Counted from the first letter of the stretch, positions 40,282 through 51,320 are shown. The stretch is DNA of 64,000 nt from Erwinia piriflorinigrans CFBP 5888 (GCF_001050515.1 NZ_CAHS01000013.1:295860-359859); one strand, 5' to 3'. Notes: generated by a model not told the origin, from the letters alone. A program made the numbers and translations.

Positions 40282-40923
40282 ATGAAAAAGGTATTGATCA
40301 CAGCTTTCGAGCCGTTCGACGGCGAACGGATTAATCCCTCGTGGGAAGCCGTCAGCCAACTGCATAACCGATTGATTGGCGATGTCAGGCTCGTCGCTAA
40401 ACAGCTGCCCTGCGCATTTGGCACCTCGCTGGAGGTGCTATATGCCACGATTGAAGCGGTGAAGCCCGACCTGGTGATTGCAGTGGGGCAGGCCGGTGGA
40501 CGCGCCGATATCAGCATTGAGCGCGTGGCGATAAACGTTGACGATGCGCGTATCCCGGATAATGCGGGAGCACAGCCCATCGATGAGCCTGTGGTTGTCG
40601 GCGGCCCGGCAGCCCTGTTTTCCACTTTGCCAATTAAGGCGCTGGTGGCGGGTATCCGTGAAGCCGGTATTCCCGCATCGGTCTCGCAAACCGCCGGCAC
40701 CTTTGTCTGTAATCACGTTATGTACGGACTGTTGCACTATTTGCGCCGGCGCAAAACGCGCGGCGGATTTATTCATATCCCTTATCTGCCCGAACAGGCG
40801 CTGCATCATCCGGGGGCAGCCAGCATGTCGCTGGCAACGGTAACCCTGGCGCTGGAGATGGCCGTGAGCATTGCCGTGGCGGTCGAACAGGATATTCGTC
40901 TTGAGGGCGGGGCGAATCATTAA
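40282..40923 (+). CDS. pcp: pyrrolidone-carboxylate peptidase
   Basis: Cysteine peptidase (C15) that removes N-terminal pyroglutamate from peptides, releasing 5-oxoproline for PxpABC. It has 213 residues. The catalytic triad is visible: E80 ([10 protein letters not shown]), C143 ([19 protein letters not shown]) and H165 ([12 protein letters not shown]). As I recall, E. coli K-12 lacks pcp and this transporter pair in its pxp cluster. It ends 17 bases before nei. Confidence 0.95.
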   Translation: MKKVLITAFEPFDGERINPSWEAVSQLHNRLIGDVRLVAKQLPCAFGTSLEVLYATIEAVKPDLVIAVGQAGGRADISIERVAINVDDARIPDNAGAQPIDEPVVVGGPAALFSTLPIKALVAGIREAGIPASVSQTAGTFVCNHVMYGLLHYLRRRKTRGGFIHIPYLPEQALHHPGAASMSLATVTLALEMAVSIAVAVEQDIRLEGGANH

Positions 40924-40940
40924 GGTTAAAGGAGCGTCGG

Positions 40941-41735
40941 ATGCCTGAAGGTCCTGAGATCCGCCGGGCGGCAGATCGGTTGGAAGAGGCGATAAAAGGG
41001 AAAGTGCTGACCGATGTCTGGTTCGCTTTCCCGACATTGCAGACTTATCAGCAGATGCTGGTTGGTGAACGGATCATTTCTATTGAAACCCGTGGTAAAG
41101 CGCTGTTAACCCATTTTTCTAATGGTCTGACGTTATACAGCCATAATCAGCTTTACGGGGTCTGGCGGATTATCAACAGCGGCAGCGAACCTGCGCAAAG
41201 CAAACGCGTACTGCGGGTACGGCTGGCGGCGGCGGATAAGACGCTGTTGCTGTACAGCGCTTCGGAGATTCAGCTACTTGATGCACAAGGGCTGGCCGAA
41301 CATCCTTTTTTAGCGCGCGTCGGCCCCGATGTGCTCGATATGACGCTCACCGTGGAGCAAGTGCGTGAGCGCCTGTTGTCGAAACGTTTCCGCCGCCGCC
41401 AGTTCAGCGCGCTGCTGCTGGACCAGGGATTTCTCGCCGGACTGGGCAACTATCTGCGTGTTGAAATTCTCTGGCAGGCGCGGCTTGCCGCACAGCATAA
41501 AGCCGAAACGTTAAGTGATAAGCAGTTGGATGTGCTTGCTGAAGCATTGCTGTCAGTCCCACGTCTTTCTTATCGCACCCGTGGCCGGGGGGATGAAAAC
41601 CATCATCACGGCGCGCTGTTCAGCTTTAAAGTCTTTCATCGCGCGGGAAAAGCGTGTGAACGTTGCGGTGAGACCATTATAAAAATCATGCTCTCTTCCC
41701 GACCTTTTTACCAGTGTCCCGGCTGTCAGAAATAA
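40941..41735 (+). CDS. nei: endonuclease VIII (DNA glycosylase/AP lyase) Nei
   Basis: Base-excision repair enzyme that removes oxidised pyrimidines. It has 264 residues. After Met removal, Pro and Glu ([14 protein letters not shown]) form the active site, with K53 (TRGKALL), the H2TH region ([17 protein letters not shown]) and a C-terminal zinc finger CERC...CPGC. It is the last gene of the rightward cluster and convergent with gltA. Confidence 0.97.
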   Translation: MPEGPEIRRAADRLEEAIKGKVLTDVWFAFPTLQTYQQMLVGERIISIETRGKALLTHFSNGLTLYSHNQLYGVWRIINSGSEPAQSKRVLRVRLAAADKTLLLYSASEIQLLDAQGLAEHPFLARVGPDVLDMTLTVEQVRERLLSKRFRRRQFSALLLDQGFLAGLGNYLRVEILWQARLAAQHKAETLSDKQLDVLAEALLSVPRLSYRTRGRGDENHHHGALFSFKVFHRAGKACERCGETIIKIMLSSRPFYQCPGCQK

Positions 41736-41765
41736 AAAGGCCGGACTGATTAAACCAGCCCGGCC
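41734..41765 (-). terminator. gltA intrinsic terminator
   Basis: On the minus strand a ten-bp stem (one mismatch; arms 41765-41756 and 41748-41739) is followed by five T. It overlaps the last bases of the nei stop codon, so the two convergent transcripts share the end region. Confidence 0.8.
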
Positions 41766-41815
41766 ACGGTTAGTGGTTGCACCCGGATGTGTTAACGGGC
41801 CTTATCGCCAACGGT

Positions 41816-43099
41816 TTACTTTTTAATTTTTGAGGTAAAATCACGCTGATCGTAGCCGGTGTAAAGCTGACGCGGACGGGCAATTTTCACGCCATCATCG
41901 TGCATTTCCTTCCAGTGAGCAATCCAGCCAACGGTTCGTGCCATCGCGAAAATCACCGTGAACATGGAGGACGGAATCCCCATTGCTTTCAGAATGATGC
42001 CTGAATAGAAGTCGACGTTAGGATAGAGTTTGCGTTCAATAAAGTAAGGGTCGTTGAGTGCAATGTGCTCCAGCTCCATCGCCACTTCCAGCAGGTCATC
42101 TTTCATACCCAGCTCATTCAGGACTTCGTGGCAGGTTTCGCGCATAACGGTCGCACGCGGATCGTAGTTCTTATACACGCGGTGGCCGAAGCCCATCAGA
42201 CGGAACGAATCGTTTTTATCTTTAGCACGGCGGATGAATTCAGGGATGTGCTCGACGGTACTGATCTCTTCTAACATGCGCAGGCAAGCCTCGTTTGCTC
42301 CGCCGTGAGCAGGGCCCCACAGCGACGCAATCCCCGCCGCGATACAGGCAAACGGATTGGCTCCGGATGAGCCGGCAGTACGCACGGTCGAGGTGGAGGC
42401 GTTCTGTTCATGGTCGGCATGAAGGATCAGAATGCGATCCATAGCACGCTCCAGAACTGGGTTCACCACGTACTCTTCACAAGGGGTGGAAAACATCATA
42501 TTCAGGAAGTTTCCGGCGTACGACAGGTCGTTACGCGGATAAGCAAACGGCTGACCAATAGAATATTTATAACACATAGCCGCCATAGTGGGCATTTTCG
42601 ACAGCAGGCGGAAAGCGGCAATTTCACGATGTCGTTCAATATTGACGTCCATGGCATCGTGATAAAATGCGGCCAGTGCCCCGGTAACGCCGCACATCAC
42701 CGCCATCGGATGGGAGTCACGACGGAAGCCGCGAAACAGGTGGTGAATCTGCTCATGTAGCATGGTATGACGCGTTACCGTCACCTTGAATTCCTGGAAC
42801 TGTTCTGCGCTCGGTGCTTCACCATTGAGAAGAATATAACAAACTTCCAGATAGTTAGAGTGTAAGGCCAGCTGGTCAATGGGAAAACCACGGTGCAGAA
42901 GGATGCCTTCGTCACCGTCGATGTAGGTAATTTTTGACTCGCAGGAGGCAGTAGAAGTAAACCCTGGGTCGAAGGTGAAGTAGCCTTTTGCGCCGAGTGC
43001 ACGGACATCAATTTCTTCCGGGCCCAGTGTGCCCTTCAGCACATCGAGCTCGATCGGAGCTTCACCATCGAGGGTTAGCGTTGCTTTTTTATCAGCCAT
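41816..43099 (-). CDS. gltA: citrate synthase (type II)
   Basis: First step of the TCA cycle: oxaloacetate plus acetyl-CoA to citrate. It has 427 residues, the length of the NADH-inhibited hexameric enterobacterial enzyme. Active-site segments are [26 protein letters not shown] and the aspartate in [15 protein letters not shown]. It is divergent from sdhC across a 626-bp control region. Confidence 0.98.
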   Translation of the reverse strand: MADKKATLTLDGEAPIELDVLKGTLGPEEIDVRALGAKGYFTFDPGFTSTASCESKITYIDGDEGILLHRGFPIDQLALHSNYLEVCYILLNGEAPSAEQFQEFKVTVTRHTMLHEQIHHLFRGFRRDSHPMAVMCGVTGALAAFYHDAMDVNIERHREIAAFRLLSKMPTMAAMCYKYSIGQPFAYPRNDLSYAGNFLNMMFSTPCEEYVVNPVLERAMDRILILHADHEQNASTSTVRTAGSSGANPFACIAAGIASLWGPAHGGANEACLRMLEEISTVEHIPEFIRRAKDKNDSFRLMGFGHRVYKNYDPRATVMRETCHEVLNELGMKDDLLEVAMELEHIALNDPYFIERKLYPNVDFYSGIILKAMGIPSSMFTVIFAMARTVGWIAHWKEMHDDGVKIARPRQLYTGYDQRDFTSKIKK

Positions 43100-43725
43100 T
43101 TACAATCTCCTTAGCGCCTTAATGAGGGATCTTTATCACCGGGAAAGCCACATCTCCCCAGCCTCTTGCCTGACGCAAAAGGTAATCAACTCTGTGGCAT
43201 CTTATTGTGTGCAGGGTACAGAGTGACGGGCGCATGCTGGCCGGGATGGTAACAACCTGATGAGTATCATGTTATGACAAGATCCGGTCTGAACATAGCT
43301 TACGTGAAAGCCAATATCTGAGACTCTTGATAATCTTAACCAATGTTACATAACTTGTGCTTACGGGAAAGGGTATCCCCATAACTTTTGTGCATCATAA
43401 AACTTTAGCCCCAAGTTTGTAGCAAAATTGTTTAACTTTTGTCAAATCAGATAATTAAATTAGCTTATTTTGTCAAAATTGTGAGGGTGATCACTGTTCG
43501 GCCGAAAGTTCACCAAAGAGTTTGTAGGGGAATTGTAATGAGATTGTGATCCACTTATACTGCGGCCAGGTCTCCGGAAATACCCTGCCGTAGGAGCCAC
43601 CCAGCGTTTCATACGCGCCGTTTGACACTGGACGTTGAAGTTTAAGTGCCTGTCGCGAATGCTTGCCTTCATTAACGCTGTCTGACCCCCTTCAGGACCG
43701 GAGGAAGCAAAATAAGAAAGGCTGT
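43100..43725. promoter_or_regulatory. gltA/sdhC divergent control region, 626 bp
   Basis: A/T-rich, no gene seen. It must carry the promoters of gltA and of the sdh-suc operon; in E. coli this region is controlled by ArcA, Fnr, CRP and RNA-level regulators. The CRP site at 43480-43495 is the only site I can place with confidence. Confidence 0.75.
43480..43495. promoter_or_regulatory. CRP-cAMP binding site upstream of sdhC
   Basis: TGTGA, six bases, TCACT: one base from the ideal palindrome, 230 bases before the sdhC start. Confidence 0.75.
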
Positions 43726-44115
43726 GTGGGCAAAACCGTGAAAAAACAAAGACCTGTCAACTTGGATCTCTCTACGATCCGGTTTCCCTTAACTGCAATT
43801 GCGTCCATTCTCCACCGCGTTTCCGGCGTCATTACCTTTGTGTCGATCGGAATTTTGCTCTGGTTACTGGGTTTGTCGCTCTCTTCTCCCGAAGGTTTCC
43901 TCCAGGCTTCTGCCGTGATGGATAGCTTTATTGCCAAATTTATCATGTGGGGCATTTTGACTGCACTGGCTTACCATATTGCCGGTGGCATTCGCCATAT
44001 GATGATGGATTTTGGCTTGCTGGGTGAAACCTTAGAAACAGGCAAACTTTCCGCGCAAATTGCATTCGGTATCACTGTCGTGCTTTCAATTCTGGCTGGA
44101 GTCCTCGTATGGTAA
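43726..44115 (+). CDS. sdhC: succinate dehydrogenase cytochrome b556 subunit SdhC
   Basis: Membrane anchor that binds heme b and ubiquinone with SdhD. It has 129 residues from the GTG at 43726 ([15 protein letters not shown]), the E. coli length; further upstream in-frame codons do not match the family. Three membrane helices are visible; HRVSG and [16 protein letters not shown] hold the heme and quinone histidine region. It overlaps sdhD by seven bases. Confidence 0.96.
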   Translation: MGKTVKKQRPVNLDLSTIRFPLTAIASILHRVSGVITFVSIGILLWLLGLSLSSPEGFLQASAVMDSFIAKFIMWGILTALAYHIAGGIRHMMMDFGLLGETLETGKLSAQIAFGITVVLSILAGVLVW

Positions 44116-44456
44116 GCAACGCTTCTGCACTGGGGCGCAACGGCATTCATGACTGGCTGCTGCTGCGTGCCGCCGCTATGATAATGACCCTCTACGTGTT
44201 TTATATTCTCGCTTTTATCGTGATGTCCGGGCCATTGACCTTTGATATCTGGCGTGGTTTTTTCGCTTCCTCCTTTACTAAAGTCTTCACCCTTCTGACG
44301 CTGTTCTCCATCCTGGTGCATGGCTGGATTGGGATGTGGCAGGTACTGACCGACTACATCAAACCACTGGCGCTGCGCATGATGTTGCAGCTGGTTATCG
44401 TGGTTGCACTGTTGGTGTATGCCATTTATGGAACTGTTGTTGTGTGGGGTGCGTAA
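44109..44456 (+). CDS. sdhD: succinate dehydrogenase membrane anchor SdhD
   Basis: Second membrane anchor of complex II, 115 residues with three helices. [19 protein letters not shown] contains the heme-ligand histidine and the conserved quinone-site tyrosine. Its stop overlaps the sdhA ATG by one base. Confidence 0.96.
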   Translation: MVSNASALGRNGIHDWLLLRAAAMIMTLYVFYILAFIVMSGPLTFDIWRGFFASSFTKVFTLLTLFSILVHGWIGMWQVLTDYIKPLALRMMLQLVIVVALLVYAIYGTVVVWGA

Positions 44457-46222
44457 TGAATTTGCCAGTCAGAGAATTTGACGCCGTTGTGATAGGCGCA
44501 GGCGGTGCAGGTATGCGTGCCGCATTACAGATTTCCCAATCGGGCCAGACTTGCGCCCTGTTATCGAAAGTTTTTCCAACCCGCTCCCATACGGTATCCG
44601 CTCAGGGGGGGATTACCGTTGCACTGGGTAATACTCATGAAGATAACTGGGAATGGCATATGTATGACACCGTCAAGGGTTCCGATTATATCGGCGACCA
44701 GGACGCGATTGAGTATATGTGTAAAACCGGCCCGGAAGCGATTCTGGAACTGGAGCATATGGGATTGCCATTCTCACGCCTTGATGATGGCCGCATCTAT
44801 CAGCGCCCATTTGGCGGGCAGTCGAAAAACTTCGGCGGTGAGCAGGCGGCACGTACTGCTGCTGCCGCTGACCGTACCGGCCATGCGCTGCTACATACGC
44901 TTTATCAGCAGAACCTGAAAAATAAAACCACCATTTTTTCCGAATGGTACGCACTGGATTTGGTGAAGAACGCCGACGGGGCAATCGTTGGCTGCACCGC
45001 GCTTAACATCGAAGATGGTGAAGTGGTTTATTTCAAAGCGCGCGCAACGGTACTGGCTACCGGCGGTGCAGGGCGCATTTATCAGTCGACCACCAATGCG
45101 CATATCAATACCGGCGATGGGGTTGGCATGGCGCTGCGTGCCGGTGTACCGGTGCAGGACATGGAGATGTGGCAGTTCCACCCAACCGGCATTGCCGGTG
45201 CAGGCGTGTTGGTGACGGAGGGCTGTCGTGGTGAAGGCGGCTATCTGTTAAATAAACACGGTGAGCGCTTTATGGAGCGTTATGCGCCGAATGCGAAAGA
45301 TCTAGCCGGGCGTGACGTAGTGGCTCGTTCAATTATGATCGAAATTCGCGAAGGCCGTGGTTGTGACGGTCCGTGGGGACCACACGCCAAGCTGAAGCTG
45401 GATCATCTGGGCAAAGAGGTGCTTGAGTCACGTCTGCCCGGGATTCTGGAACTTTCTCGCACATTTGCCCACGTAGACCCGGTAAAAGAACCTATTCCGG
45501 TCATACCCACCTGTCACTATATGATGGGCGGTATCCCGACTAAAGTCAGTGGTCAGGCACTGACGGTAAACGAGCAGGGGGAAGATGTGGTGATCCCTGG
45601 CCTGTTTGCCGTAGGCGAAATTGCCTGCGTATCGGTGCACGGTGCTAACCGTCTGGGGGGGAATTCACTGCTCGACCTGGTGGTCTTCGGCCGCGCGGCT
45701 GGGCTGCATTTGCAGGAGTCTATCCAGGAGCAGGGCGCACTGCTGGATGCAACGGAAGAAGAAATTGAGGCTTCACTGGCGCGTCTGAACCGCTGGAATA
45801 ACAATACCACGGGTGAAGACCCGGCAGAGCTGCGTAAAGCGCTACAGGCCTGTATGCAGCATAGCTTCTCGGTATTCCGTGAAGGCGATGCAATGGCAAA
45901 AGGCCTGGCCGAGTTGAAGGTGCTGCGTGAGCGTCTGAAAAATGCCCGTCTGGATGACCGTTCCAGCGACTTCAACACCCAGCGCGTTGAGTGCCTGGAG
46001 CTGGACAACCTGATGGAAACGGCCTATGCCACCGCCGTGTCGGCTAACTTCCGTACCGAAAGTCGTGGTGCTCACAGCCGCTTTGACTATCCTGAACGTG
46101 ACGATGCAAACTGGTTATGTCACAGCCTGTATCTGCCGCAAAGTGAAAGCATGACGCGCCGTGAGGTAAACATGCAGCCAAAACTGCGTGAGGCCTTCCC
46201 GCCGAAAGCGCGTACCTACTAG
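44456..46222 (+). CDS. sdhA: succinate dehydrogenase flavoprotein subunit SdhA
   Basis: Catalytic subunit that oxidises succinate to fumarate with covalent FAD. It has 588 residues from [22 protein letters not shown], exactly the E. coli length. The FAD-attachment histidine is in [10 protein letters not shown]; substrate motifs are [21 protein letters not shown] and [10 protein letters not shown], with [21 protein letters not shown] near the end of the FAD domain. Confidence 0.98.
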   Translation: MNLPVREFDAVVIGAGGAGMRAALQISQSGQTCALLSKVFPTRSHTVSAQGGITVALGNTHEDNWEWHMYDTVKGSDYIGDQDAIEYMCKTGPEAILELEHMGLPFSRLDDGRIYQRPFGGQSKNFGGEQAARTAAAADRTGHALLHTLYQQNLKNKTTIFSEWYALDLVKNADGAIVGCTALNIEDGEVVYFKARATVLATGGAGRIYQSTTNAHINTGDGVGMALRAGVPVQDMEMWQFHPTGIAGAGVLVTEGCRGEGGYLLNKHGERFMERYAPNAKDLAGRDVVARSIMIEIREGRGCDGPWGPHAKLKLDHLGKEVLESRLPGILELSRTFAHVDPVKEPIPVIPTCHYMMGGIPTKVSGQALTVNEQGEDVVIPGLFAVGEIACVSVHGANRLGGNSLLDLVVFGRAAGLHLQESIQEQGALLDATEEEIEASLARLNRWNNNTTGEDPAELRKALQACMQHSFSVFREGDAMAKGLAELKVLRERLKNARLDDRSSDFNTQRVECLELDNLMETAYATAVSANFRTESRGAHSRFDYPERDDANWLCHSLYLPQSESMTRREVNMQPKLREAFPPKARTY

Positions 46223-46239
46223 TTTGCGGAGATAACACC

Positions 46240-46956
46240 ATGAGACTCGAATTTTCCATCTATCGTTATAACCCGGATGTCGATGATGCTCCGCGCATGC
46301 AGGATTATCAGCTGGAGTCGGAAGACGGTCGTGACATGATGCTGCTGGACGCGCTAATGCGTCTGAAGGAGAAAGATCCGACGCTAGCATTCCGCCGTTC
46401 CTGCCGTGAGGGTGTATGTGGCTCTGATGGCCTGAATATGAACGGTAAAAATGGCCTGGCCTGTATTACGCCAGTCTCTGCATTAGGCAACGGCAAAAAG
46501 AAAATTGTTATCCGTCCGCTACCCGGTTTACCGGTGATCCGCGATTTGGTAGTAGACATGGGGCAATTCTATGCGCAGTATGAGAAGATTAAGCCTTACC
46601 TATTGAATAATGGGCAGAAACCGCCAGCAAGGGAGCATCTTCAGCCGCCAGAACAGCGTGAAAAGCTGGATGGCCTGTACGAATGTATTCTTTGCGCCTG
46701 TTGTTCCACCTCATGCCCGTCATTCTGGTGGAACCCGGACAAGTTTATTGGCCCGGCTGGCCTGCTGGCAGCTTATCGTTTCCTGATTGACAGCCGTGAT
46801 ACCGAAACAGATGCGCGTCTTGACAATCTGAATGATGCTTTCAGCGTGTTCCGTTGTCACAGTATCATGAACTGTGTGAGCGTCTGTCCGAAAGGGCTGA
46901 ACCCAACCCGGGCGATTGGCCATATCAAGTCGATGTTGCTGCAGCGGGGTGCTTAA
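46240..46956 (+). CDS. sdhB: succinate dehydrogenase iron-sulfur subunit SdhB
   Basis: Transfers electrons from FAD to quinone through three Fe-S clusters. It has 238 residues. 2Fe-2S cysteines: SCREGVCGSDG with LACITP; 4Fe-4S: CILCACCSTSC; 3Fe-4S: CHSIMNCVSVCPKGLNP. Followed by a 229-bp gap with hairpins before sucA. Confidence 0.98.
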   Translation: MRLEFSIYRYNPDVDDAPRMQDYQLESEDGRDMMLLDALMRLKEKDPTLAFRRSCREGVCGSDGLNMNGKNGLACITPVSALGNGKKKIVIRPLPGLPVIRDLVVDMGQFYAQYEKIKPYLLNNGQKPPAREHLQPPEQREKLDGLYECILCACCSTSCPSFWWNPDKFIGPAGLLAAYRFLIDSRDTETDARLDNLNDAFSVFRCHSIMNCVSVCPKGLNPTRAIGHIKSMLLQRGA

Positions 46957-46960
46957 CGCC

Positions 46961-46993
46961 AAAACGCCGGGAGTCAAAGGTTCCCGGCGTTTT
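46961..46993 (+). terminator. strong hairpin after sdhB, possible attenuator
   Basis: AAAACGCCGGGA and its exact complement form a 12-bp stem with a nine-base loop, ending in four T that are part of the stem. In E. coli sdhCDAB and sucABCD are read as one transcript, so this is more likely a partial terminator or a 3'-end protector of the sdh RNA than an absolute stop. Confidence 0.6.
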
Positions 46994-47037
46994 ATCAGGC
47001 CATCTTTGTAAGGGGTGTTCGCCAGACGAAAGTTAGC

Positions 47038-47059
47038 GGAAACCTTTTACAAAGGTTCC
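47038..47059 (+). repeat. second hairpin in the sdhB-sucA gap, with AAAGGTTCC repeats
   Basis: GGAAACCTTT and AAAGGTTCC pair with one bulged base and a three-base loop. The motif AAAGGTTCC occurs three times in this gap (46976, 47051 and 47128), 75 and 77 bases apart. Confidence 0.5.
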
Positions 47060-47185
47060 CTTACGGGCCGGTCGCTCGTATCGAAGAACCGTATCACGGT
47101 AAGCCGTTAACGCGGCGCGGGACTTGCAAAGGTTCCATTAAACAACCACGGCGAAAAAAAGCACAAATATGCTTAAGGGATCACA

Positions 47186-49993
47186 ATGCAGAACAGCGCG
47201 ATGAAACCCTGGCTGGACTCCTCCTGGCTGGCCGGCGCGAACCAGTCCTACATAGAGCAGCTCTATGAGGACTTTTTAACCGATCCTGATTCTGTCGATG
47301 TGGCCTGGAAGTCTCTCTTCCAGCAGCTTCCTGGAACTGGGGTTAGACCTGAACAAATCCACTCCACCACTCGCGAATATTTCCGCCGTCTGGCGAAAGA
47401 TGCTTCGCGTTACAACACCTCCGTCAGCGACCCTGCAACCAACGCCAAACAGGTTAAGGTTTTGCAGCTGATCAACGCGTTTCGTTTTCGCGGCCATCAG
47501 CAGGCCAACCTTGACCCGCTCGGGCTTTGGAAACAGGAATCAGTAGCGGATCTTGATCCGGGCTATCATGGCCTGAGCGATGCTGATTTCCAGGAAAGTT
47601 TCAACGTGGGTTCTTTTGCCATCGGCAAAGAGACGATGAAGCTGGCCGATCTGTACGATGCGCTGAAGCAAACCTACTGCGGCTCCATTGGTGCAGAATA
47701 TATGCATATCACCAACACCGATGAAAAGCGCTGGATACAGCAGCGTCTTGAATCGGTGGTGGGGCGGGCTTCCTACTCTGTTGAAGAGAAAAAAGGTTTC
47801 CTCAAGCAGCTGACCGCCGCAGAAGGTCTGGAGCGTTATCTGGGGGCAAAATTCCCCGGTGCGAAACGCTTCTCGCTGGAAGGCGGTGATGCGCTGGTGC
47901 CGATGCTGAACGAGATGATCCGCCATGCAGGTAAAAGCGGCACGCGCGAAGTGGTTTTGGGTATGGCGCACCGTGGCCGCCTGAACGTGCTGATCAACGT
48001 ACTGGGCAAAAAGCCGCAGGATCTGTTCGACGAATTCTCCGGCAAGCATAAAGAACATCTCGGTACGGGTGACGTTAAGTACCATATGGGCTTCTCTTCC
48101 GATGTGGAAACCGAAGGCGGCATGGTTCACCTGGCGCTGGCGTTTAACCCTTCGCATCTGGAAATTGTCAGTCCGGTGGTCATGGGGTCGGTACGTGCCC
48201 GTCTCGATCGGCTCGATCAGCCGGGTAGTAATAAAGTGTTGCCGATTACCATCCACGGTGATGCTGCGGTTATCGGACAGGGCGTAGTGCAAGAAACCCT
48301 TAATATGTCCGAAGCGCGCGGTTATGAAGTGGGCGGTACGGTGCGTATCGTGATCAATAACCAAATCGGTTTCACCACCTCAAATCCCAAAGATGCGCGC
48401 TCTACGCAGTATTGCACCGACATTGGTAAAATGGTGATGGCACCTATCTTCCACGTCAACGCTGACGATCCGGAAGCGGTAGCCTTTGTCACCCGTCTGG
48501 CGTTAGATTTCCGTAACACCTTCAAACGCGATGTGTTTATCGATCTGGTTTGCTATCGCCGTCATGGCCATAACGAAGCCGATGAGCCAAGCGCCACGCA
48601 GCCGGTGATGTACCAGAAAATCAAAAAGCATCCTACGCCGCGTAAAATCTATGCTGACAAGCTGGAAGCCGAGCAGGTTACCCGCCTGGAAGATGCCACG
48701 GAAATGGTCAACCTGTACCGTGATGCCCTGGATGAAGGCGAATGTGTGGTGCCGGAATGGCGTCCTATGAGTCAGCACTCCTTTACCTGGTCACCGTACC
48801 TGAATCACGACTGGGATGAGAGTTATCCCGAGCGCATTGAACTCAAGCGCTTGCAAGGGCTGGCTAAGCGCATCAGCACCGTGCCGGAAGCGGTAGAAAT
48901 GCAGTCGCGCGTGACCAAAATCTATAACGATCGTGCAGAAATGGCCGCTGGTAACAAGCCGTTCGACTGGGGCGCGGCGGAAAATCTCGCCTATGCCACG
49001 CTGGTGGATGAAGGCATTCCATGCCGTCTCTCCGGCGAGGATATGGGTCGCGGCACCTTCTTCCACCGTCATGCGGTGATTCACAATCAATCCAATGGAT
49101 CGACCTACACCCCGCTACAGCATGTTCATAACGGTCAGGGCACCTTTAAAGTATGGGACTCCGTGCTTTCTGAAGAAGCGGTACTGGCGTTTGAATATGG
49201 CTACGCGACCGCAGAACCGCGTACATTGACCATCTGGGAAGCGCAGTTCGGTGATTTCGCCAACGGTGCTCAGGTGGTCATTGACCAGTTCATCAGCTCC
49301 GGTGAGCAGAAATGGGGCCGTATGTGTGGCCTTGTGATGCTACTGCCTCACGGTTACGAAGGGCAGGGGCCGGAGCATTCCTCCGCGCGTCTCGAGCGCT
49401 ACCTTCAGCTTTGCGCCGAGCAGAATATGCAGGTTTGCGTCCCTTCTACCCCCGCGCAGGTTTACCATATGTTGCGTCGTCAGGCGCTGCGTGGGATGCG
49501 TCGCCCATTAGTGGTGATGTCACCGAAGTCACTGTTACGTCATCCGCTGGCGGTCTCTTCATTGGAAGAGTTGGCTGAGGGAGCTTTCCAGCCGGCGATT
49601 GGCGAAATCGACGCGCTTGATGCGAAGTCGGTGAAACGCGTGGTGCTCTGTTCCGGTAAGGTTTACTACGATCTGCTGGATAAGCGCCGCAAGAATGAGC
49701 AAACCGATGTCGCTATCGTGCGTATCGAACAGCTCTATCCGTTCCCACACAAAGCGGTTCAGGATGTGTTGAAGCAGTACTCCCACGTACATGATTTTGT
49801 CTGGTGTCAGGAAGAGCCACTTAATCAGGGTGCATGGTACTGTAGTCAGCATCACTTCCGTGAAATCGTCCCGTTTGGGGCTTCATTACGTTATGCCGGT
49901 CGTCCTGCTTCAGCATCACCGGCAGTGGGTTATATGTCCGTTCACCAGCAGCAGCAGCAAGACCTGGTTAATGACGCGCTGAACGTTGAATAA
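47186..49993 (+). CDS. sucA: 2-oxoglutarate dehydrogenase E1 component SucA
   Basis: Thiamine-diphosphate decarboxylase of the 2-oxoglutarate dehydrogenase complex. It has 935 residues, two more than recalled for E. coli. The N-terminal E2-binding segment (WLDSSWLAGANQSYIEQLYEDFLTDP) is followed by GMAHRGRLNVL, the ThDP/Mg motif (GDAAVIGQGVVQE through NNQIGFTTS), YRRHGHNEADEP and the transketolase-like C-terminal domain (GEDMGRGTFFHRH). First gene of sucABCD. Confidence 0.98.
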   Translation: MQNSAMKPWLDSSWLAGANQSYIEQLYEDFLTDPDSVDVAWKSLFQQLPGTGVRPEQIHSTTREYFRRLAKDASRYNTSVSDPATNAKQVKVLQLINAFRFRGHQQANLDPLGLWKQESVADLDPGYHGLSDADFQESFNVGSFAIGKETMKLADLYDALKQTYCGSIGAEYMHITNTDEKRWIQQRLESVVGRASYSVEEKKGFLKQLTAAEGLERYLGAKFPGAKRFSLEGGDALVPMLNEMIRHAGKSGTREVVLGMAHRGRLNVLINVLGKKPQDLFDEFSGKHKEHLGTGDVKYHMGFSSDVETEGGMVHLALAFNPSHLEIVSPVVMGSVRARLDRLDQPGSNKVLPITIHGDAAVIGQGVVQETLNMSEARGYEVGGTVRIVINNQIGFTTSNPKDARSTQYCTDIGKMVMAPIFHVNADDPEAVAFVTRLALDFRNTFKRDVFIDLVCYRRHGHNEADEPSATQPVMYQKIKKHPTPRKIYADKLEAEQVTRLEDATEMVNLYRDALDEGECVVPEWRPMSQHSFTWSPYLNHDWDESYPERIELKRLQGLAKRISTVPEAVEMQSRVTKIYNDRAEMAAGNKPFDWGAAENLAYATLVDEGIPCRLSGEDMGRGTFFHRHAVIHNQSNGSTYTPLQHVHNGQGTFKVWDSVLSEEAVLAFEYGYATAEPRTLTIWEAQFGDFANGAQVVIDQFISSGEQKWGRMCGLVMLLPHGYEGQGPEHSSARLERYLQLCAEQNMQVCVPSTPAQVYHMLRRQALRGMRRPLVVMSPKSLLRHPLAVSSLEELAEGAFQPAIGEIDALDAKSVKRVVLCSGKVYYDLLDKRRKNEQTDVAIVRIEQLYPFPHKAVQDVLKQYSHVHDFVWCQEEPLNQGAWYCSQHHFREIVPFGASLRYAGRPASASPAVGYMSVHQQQQQDLVNDALNVE

Positions 49994-50006
49994 TTAAGGA
50001 AAGAAA

Positions 50007-51224
50007 ATGAGTAGCGTAGATATCGTTGTTCCTGACCTGCCTGAGTCCGTGGCTGATGCCACCGTCGCCACCTGGCATAAAAAACCCGGCGACAGCGTCA
50101 AGCGTGATGAAGTGCTGGTGGAAATTGAAACCGACAAGGTAGTTCTGGAAGTACCGGCTTCTGCCGATGGCGTGCTGGAAGCCATCCTTGAAGACGAAGG
50201 TGCTACGGTCATTTCTCGTCAGGCGCTGGGTCGTCTGAAAGAGGGCAACAGCGCTGGCAAAGAGACCTCTGCCAAAGTCGAAGCCAATGAATCGACACCA
50301 GCCCAGCGGCAGACGGCTTCACTGGAAGAAGAGAGCAATGATGCTCTCAGCCCGGCAATCCGTCGTCTGATTGCCGAGCACAGCCTCGATCCGGCAGCAA
50401 TCAAAGGCAGCGGTGTCGGTGGACGCATCACGCGTGAAGATGTGGAGAAGCATCTGGCGCAGGCCCCGGCGGCAAAAGCTGAACCAAAAGCGGCAGAAGC
50501 CGCCGCGCCAGTGGGGCTGGCGAATCGCAGTGAAAAACGCGTGCCGATGACCCGTCTGCGCAAACGCGTAGCCGAACGTCTGCTGGAAGCGAAAAACAGC
50601 ACCGCGATGCTCACCACTTTCAATGAAGTGAATATGCAGCCGATTATGGCGTTGCGTAAGCAGTATGGTGAAGCATTCGAAAAACGTCACGGCGTTCGCC
50701 TGGGCTTTATGTCCTTCTACATCAAGGCCGTTGTTGAGGCGCTGAAGCGTTATCCGGAAGTGAATGCCTCAATCGACGGTACGGATGTGGTTTATCATAA
50801 CTACTTTGACGTCAGTATTGCCGTCTCAACGCCGCGCGGTCTGGTTACCCCGGTGCTGAAGGATGTTGATGCGCTGACTATGGCCGACATTGAGAAGAAA
50901 ATCAAAGAGCTGGCGGTGAAAGGACGTGACGGTAAGCTGACTGTTGATGAACTGACCGGTGGTAACTTCACTATCACCAATGGTGGTGTATTTGGTTCGC
51001 TGATGTCCACGCCAATTATCAACCCGCCACAGAGCGCCATCCTCGGTATGCATGCAATCAAAGATCGCCCGATGGCGGTCAATGGACAGGTAGTGATCCA
51101 GCCAATGATGTACCTGGCGCTCTCTTACGATCACCGTCTGATCGATGGGCGTGAATCTGTCGGTTATCTGGTAGCGATTAAAGAGCTGCTGGAAGATCCG
51201 ACCCGTCTGCTGCTGGACGTCTAA
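50007..51224 (+). CDS. sucB: dihydrolipoyllysine succinyltransferase (E2) SucB
   Basis: Core of the 2-oxoglutarate dehydrogenase complex, transferring succinyl groups to CoA. It has 405 residues, the E. coli length. A single lipoyl domain has its lysine in [13 protein letters not shown]; the peripheral-subunit-binding domain is [32 protein letters not shown]; the catalytic domain ends with [13 protein letters not shown]. The linker is rich in Ala, Glu and Lys. Confidence 0.98.
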   Translation: MSSVDIVVPDLPESVADATVATWHKKPGDSVKRDEVLVEIETDKVVLEVPASADGVLEAILEDEGATVISRQALGRLKEGNSAGKETSAKVEANESTPAQRQTASLEEESNDALSPAIRRLIAEHSLDPAAIKGSGVGGRITREDVEKHLAQAPAAKAEPKAAEAAAPVGLANRSEKRVPMTRLRKRVAERLLEAKNSTAMLTTFNEVNMQPIMALRKQYGEAFEKRHGVRLGFMSFYIKAVVEALKRYPEVNASIDGTDVVYHNYFDVSIAVSTPRGLVTPVLKDVDALTMADIEKKIKELAVKGRDGKLTVDELTGGNFTITNGGVFGSLMSTPIINPPQSAILGMHAIKDRPMAVNGQVVIQPMMYLALSYDHRLIDGRESVGYLVAIKELLEDPTRLLLDV

Positions 51225-51233
51225 ATACCCGGC

Positions 51234-51257
51234 GTGCGGCATGCAATGATGCCGCAC
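51234..51257 (+). repeat. hairpin between sucB and sucC
   Basis: GTGCGGCAT and ATGCCGCAC form a nine-bp perfect stem with a six-base loop just after the sucB stop. With no T run, it probably modulates mRNA stability or processing between sucAB and sucCD. Confidence 0.6.
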
Positions 51258-51320
51258 CCAACCCTATGTATGGCTGCTTATGGCAGCTCCGTCTTTTCAG
51301 ATCTGAATGGATAGAACATC

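Noticed and set aside
47540..48364. A 274-codon frame antisense to sucA
   Set aside because: Lies fully inside the well-conserved sucA and encodes a His-rich product with no recognisable domain.
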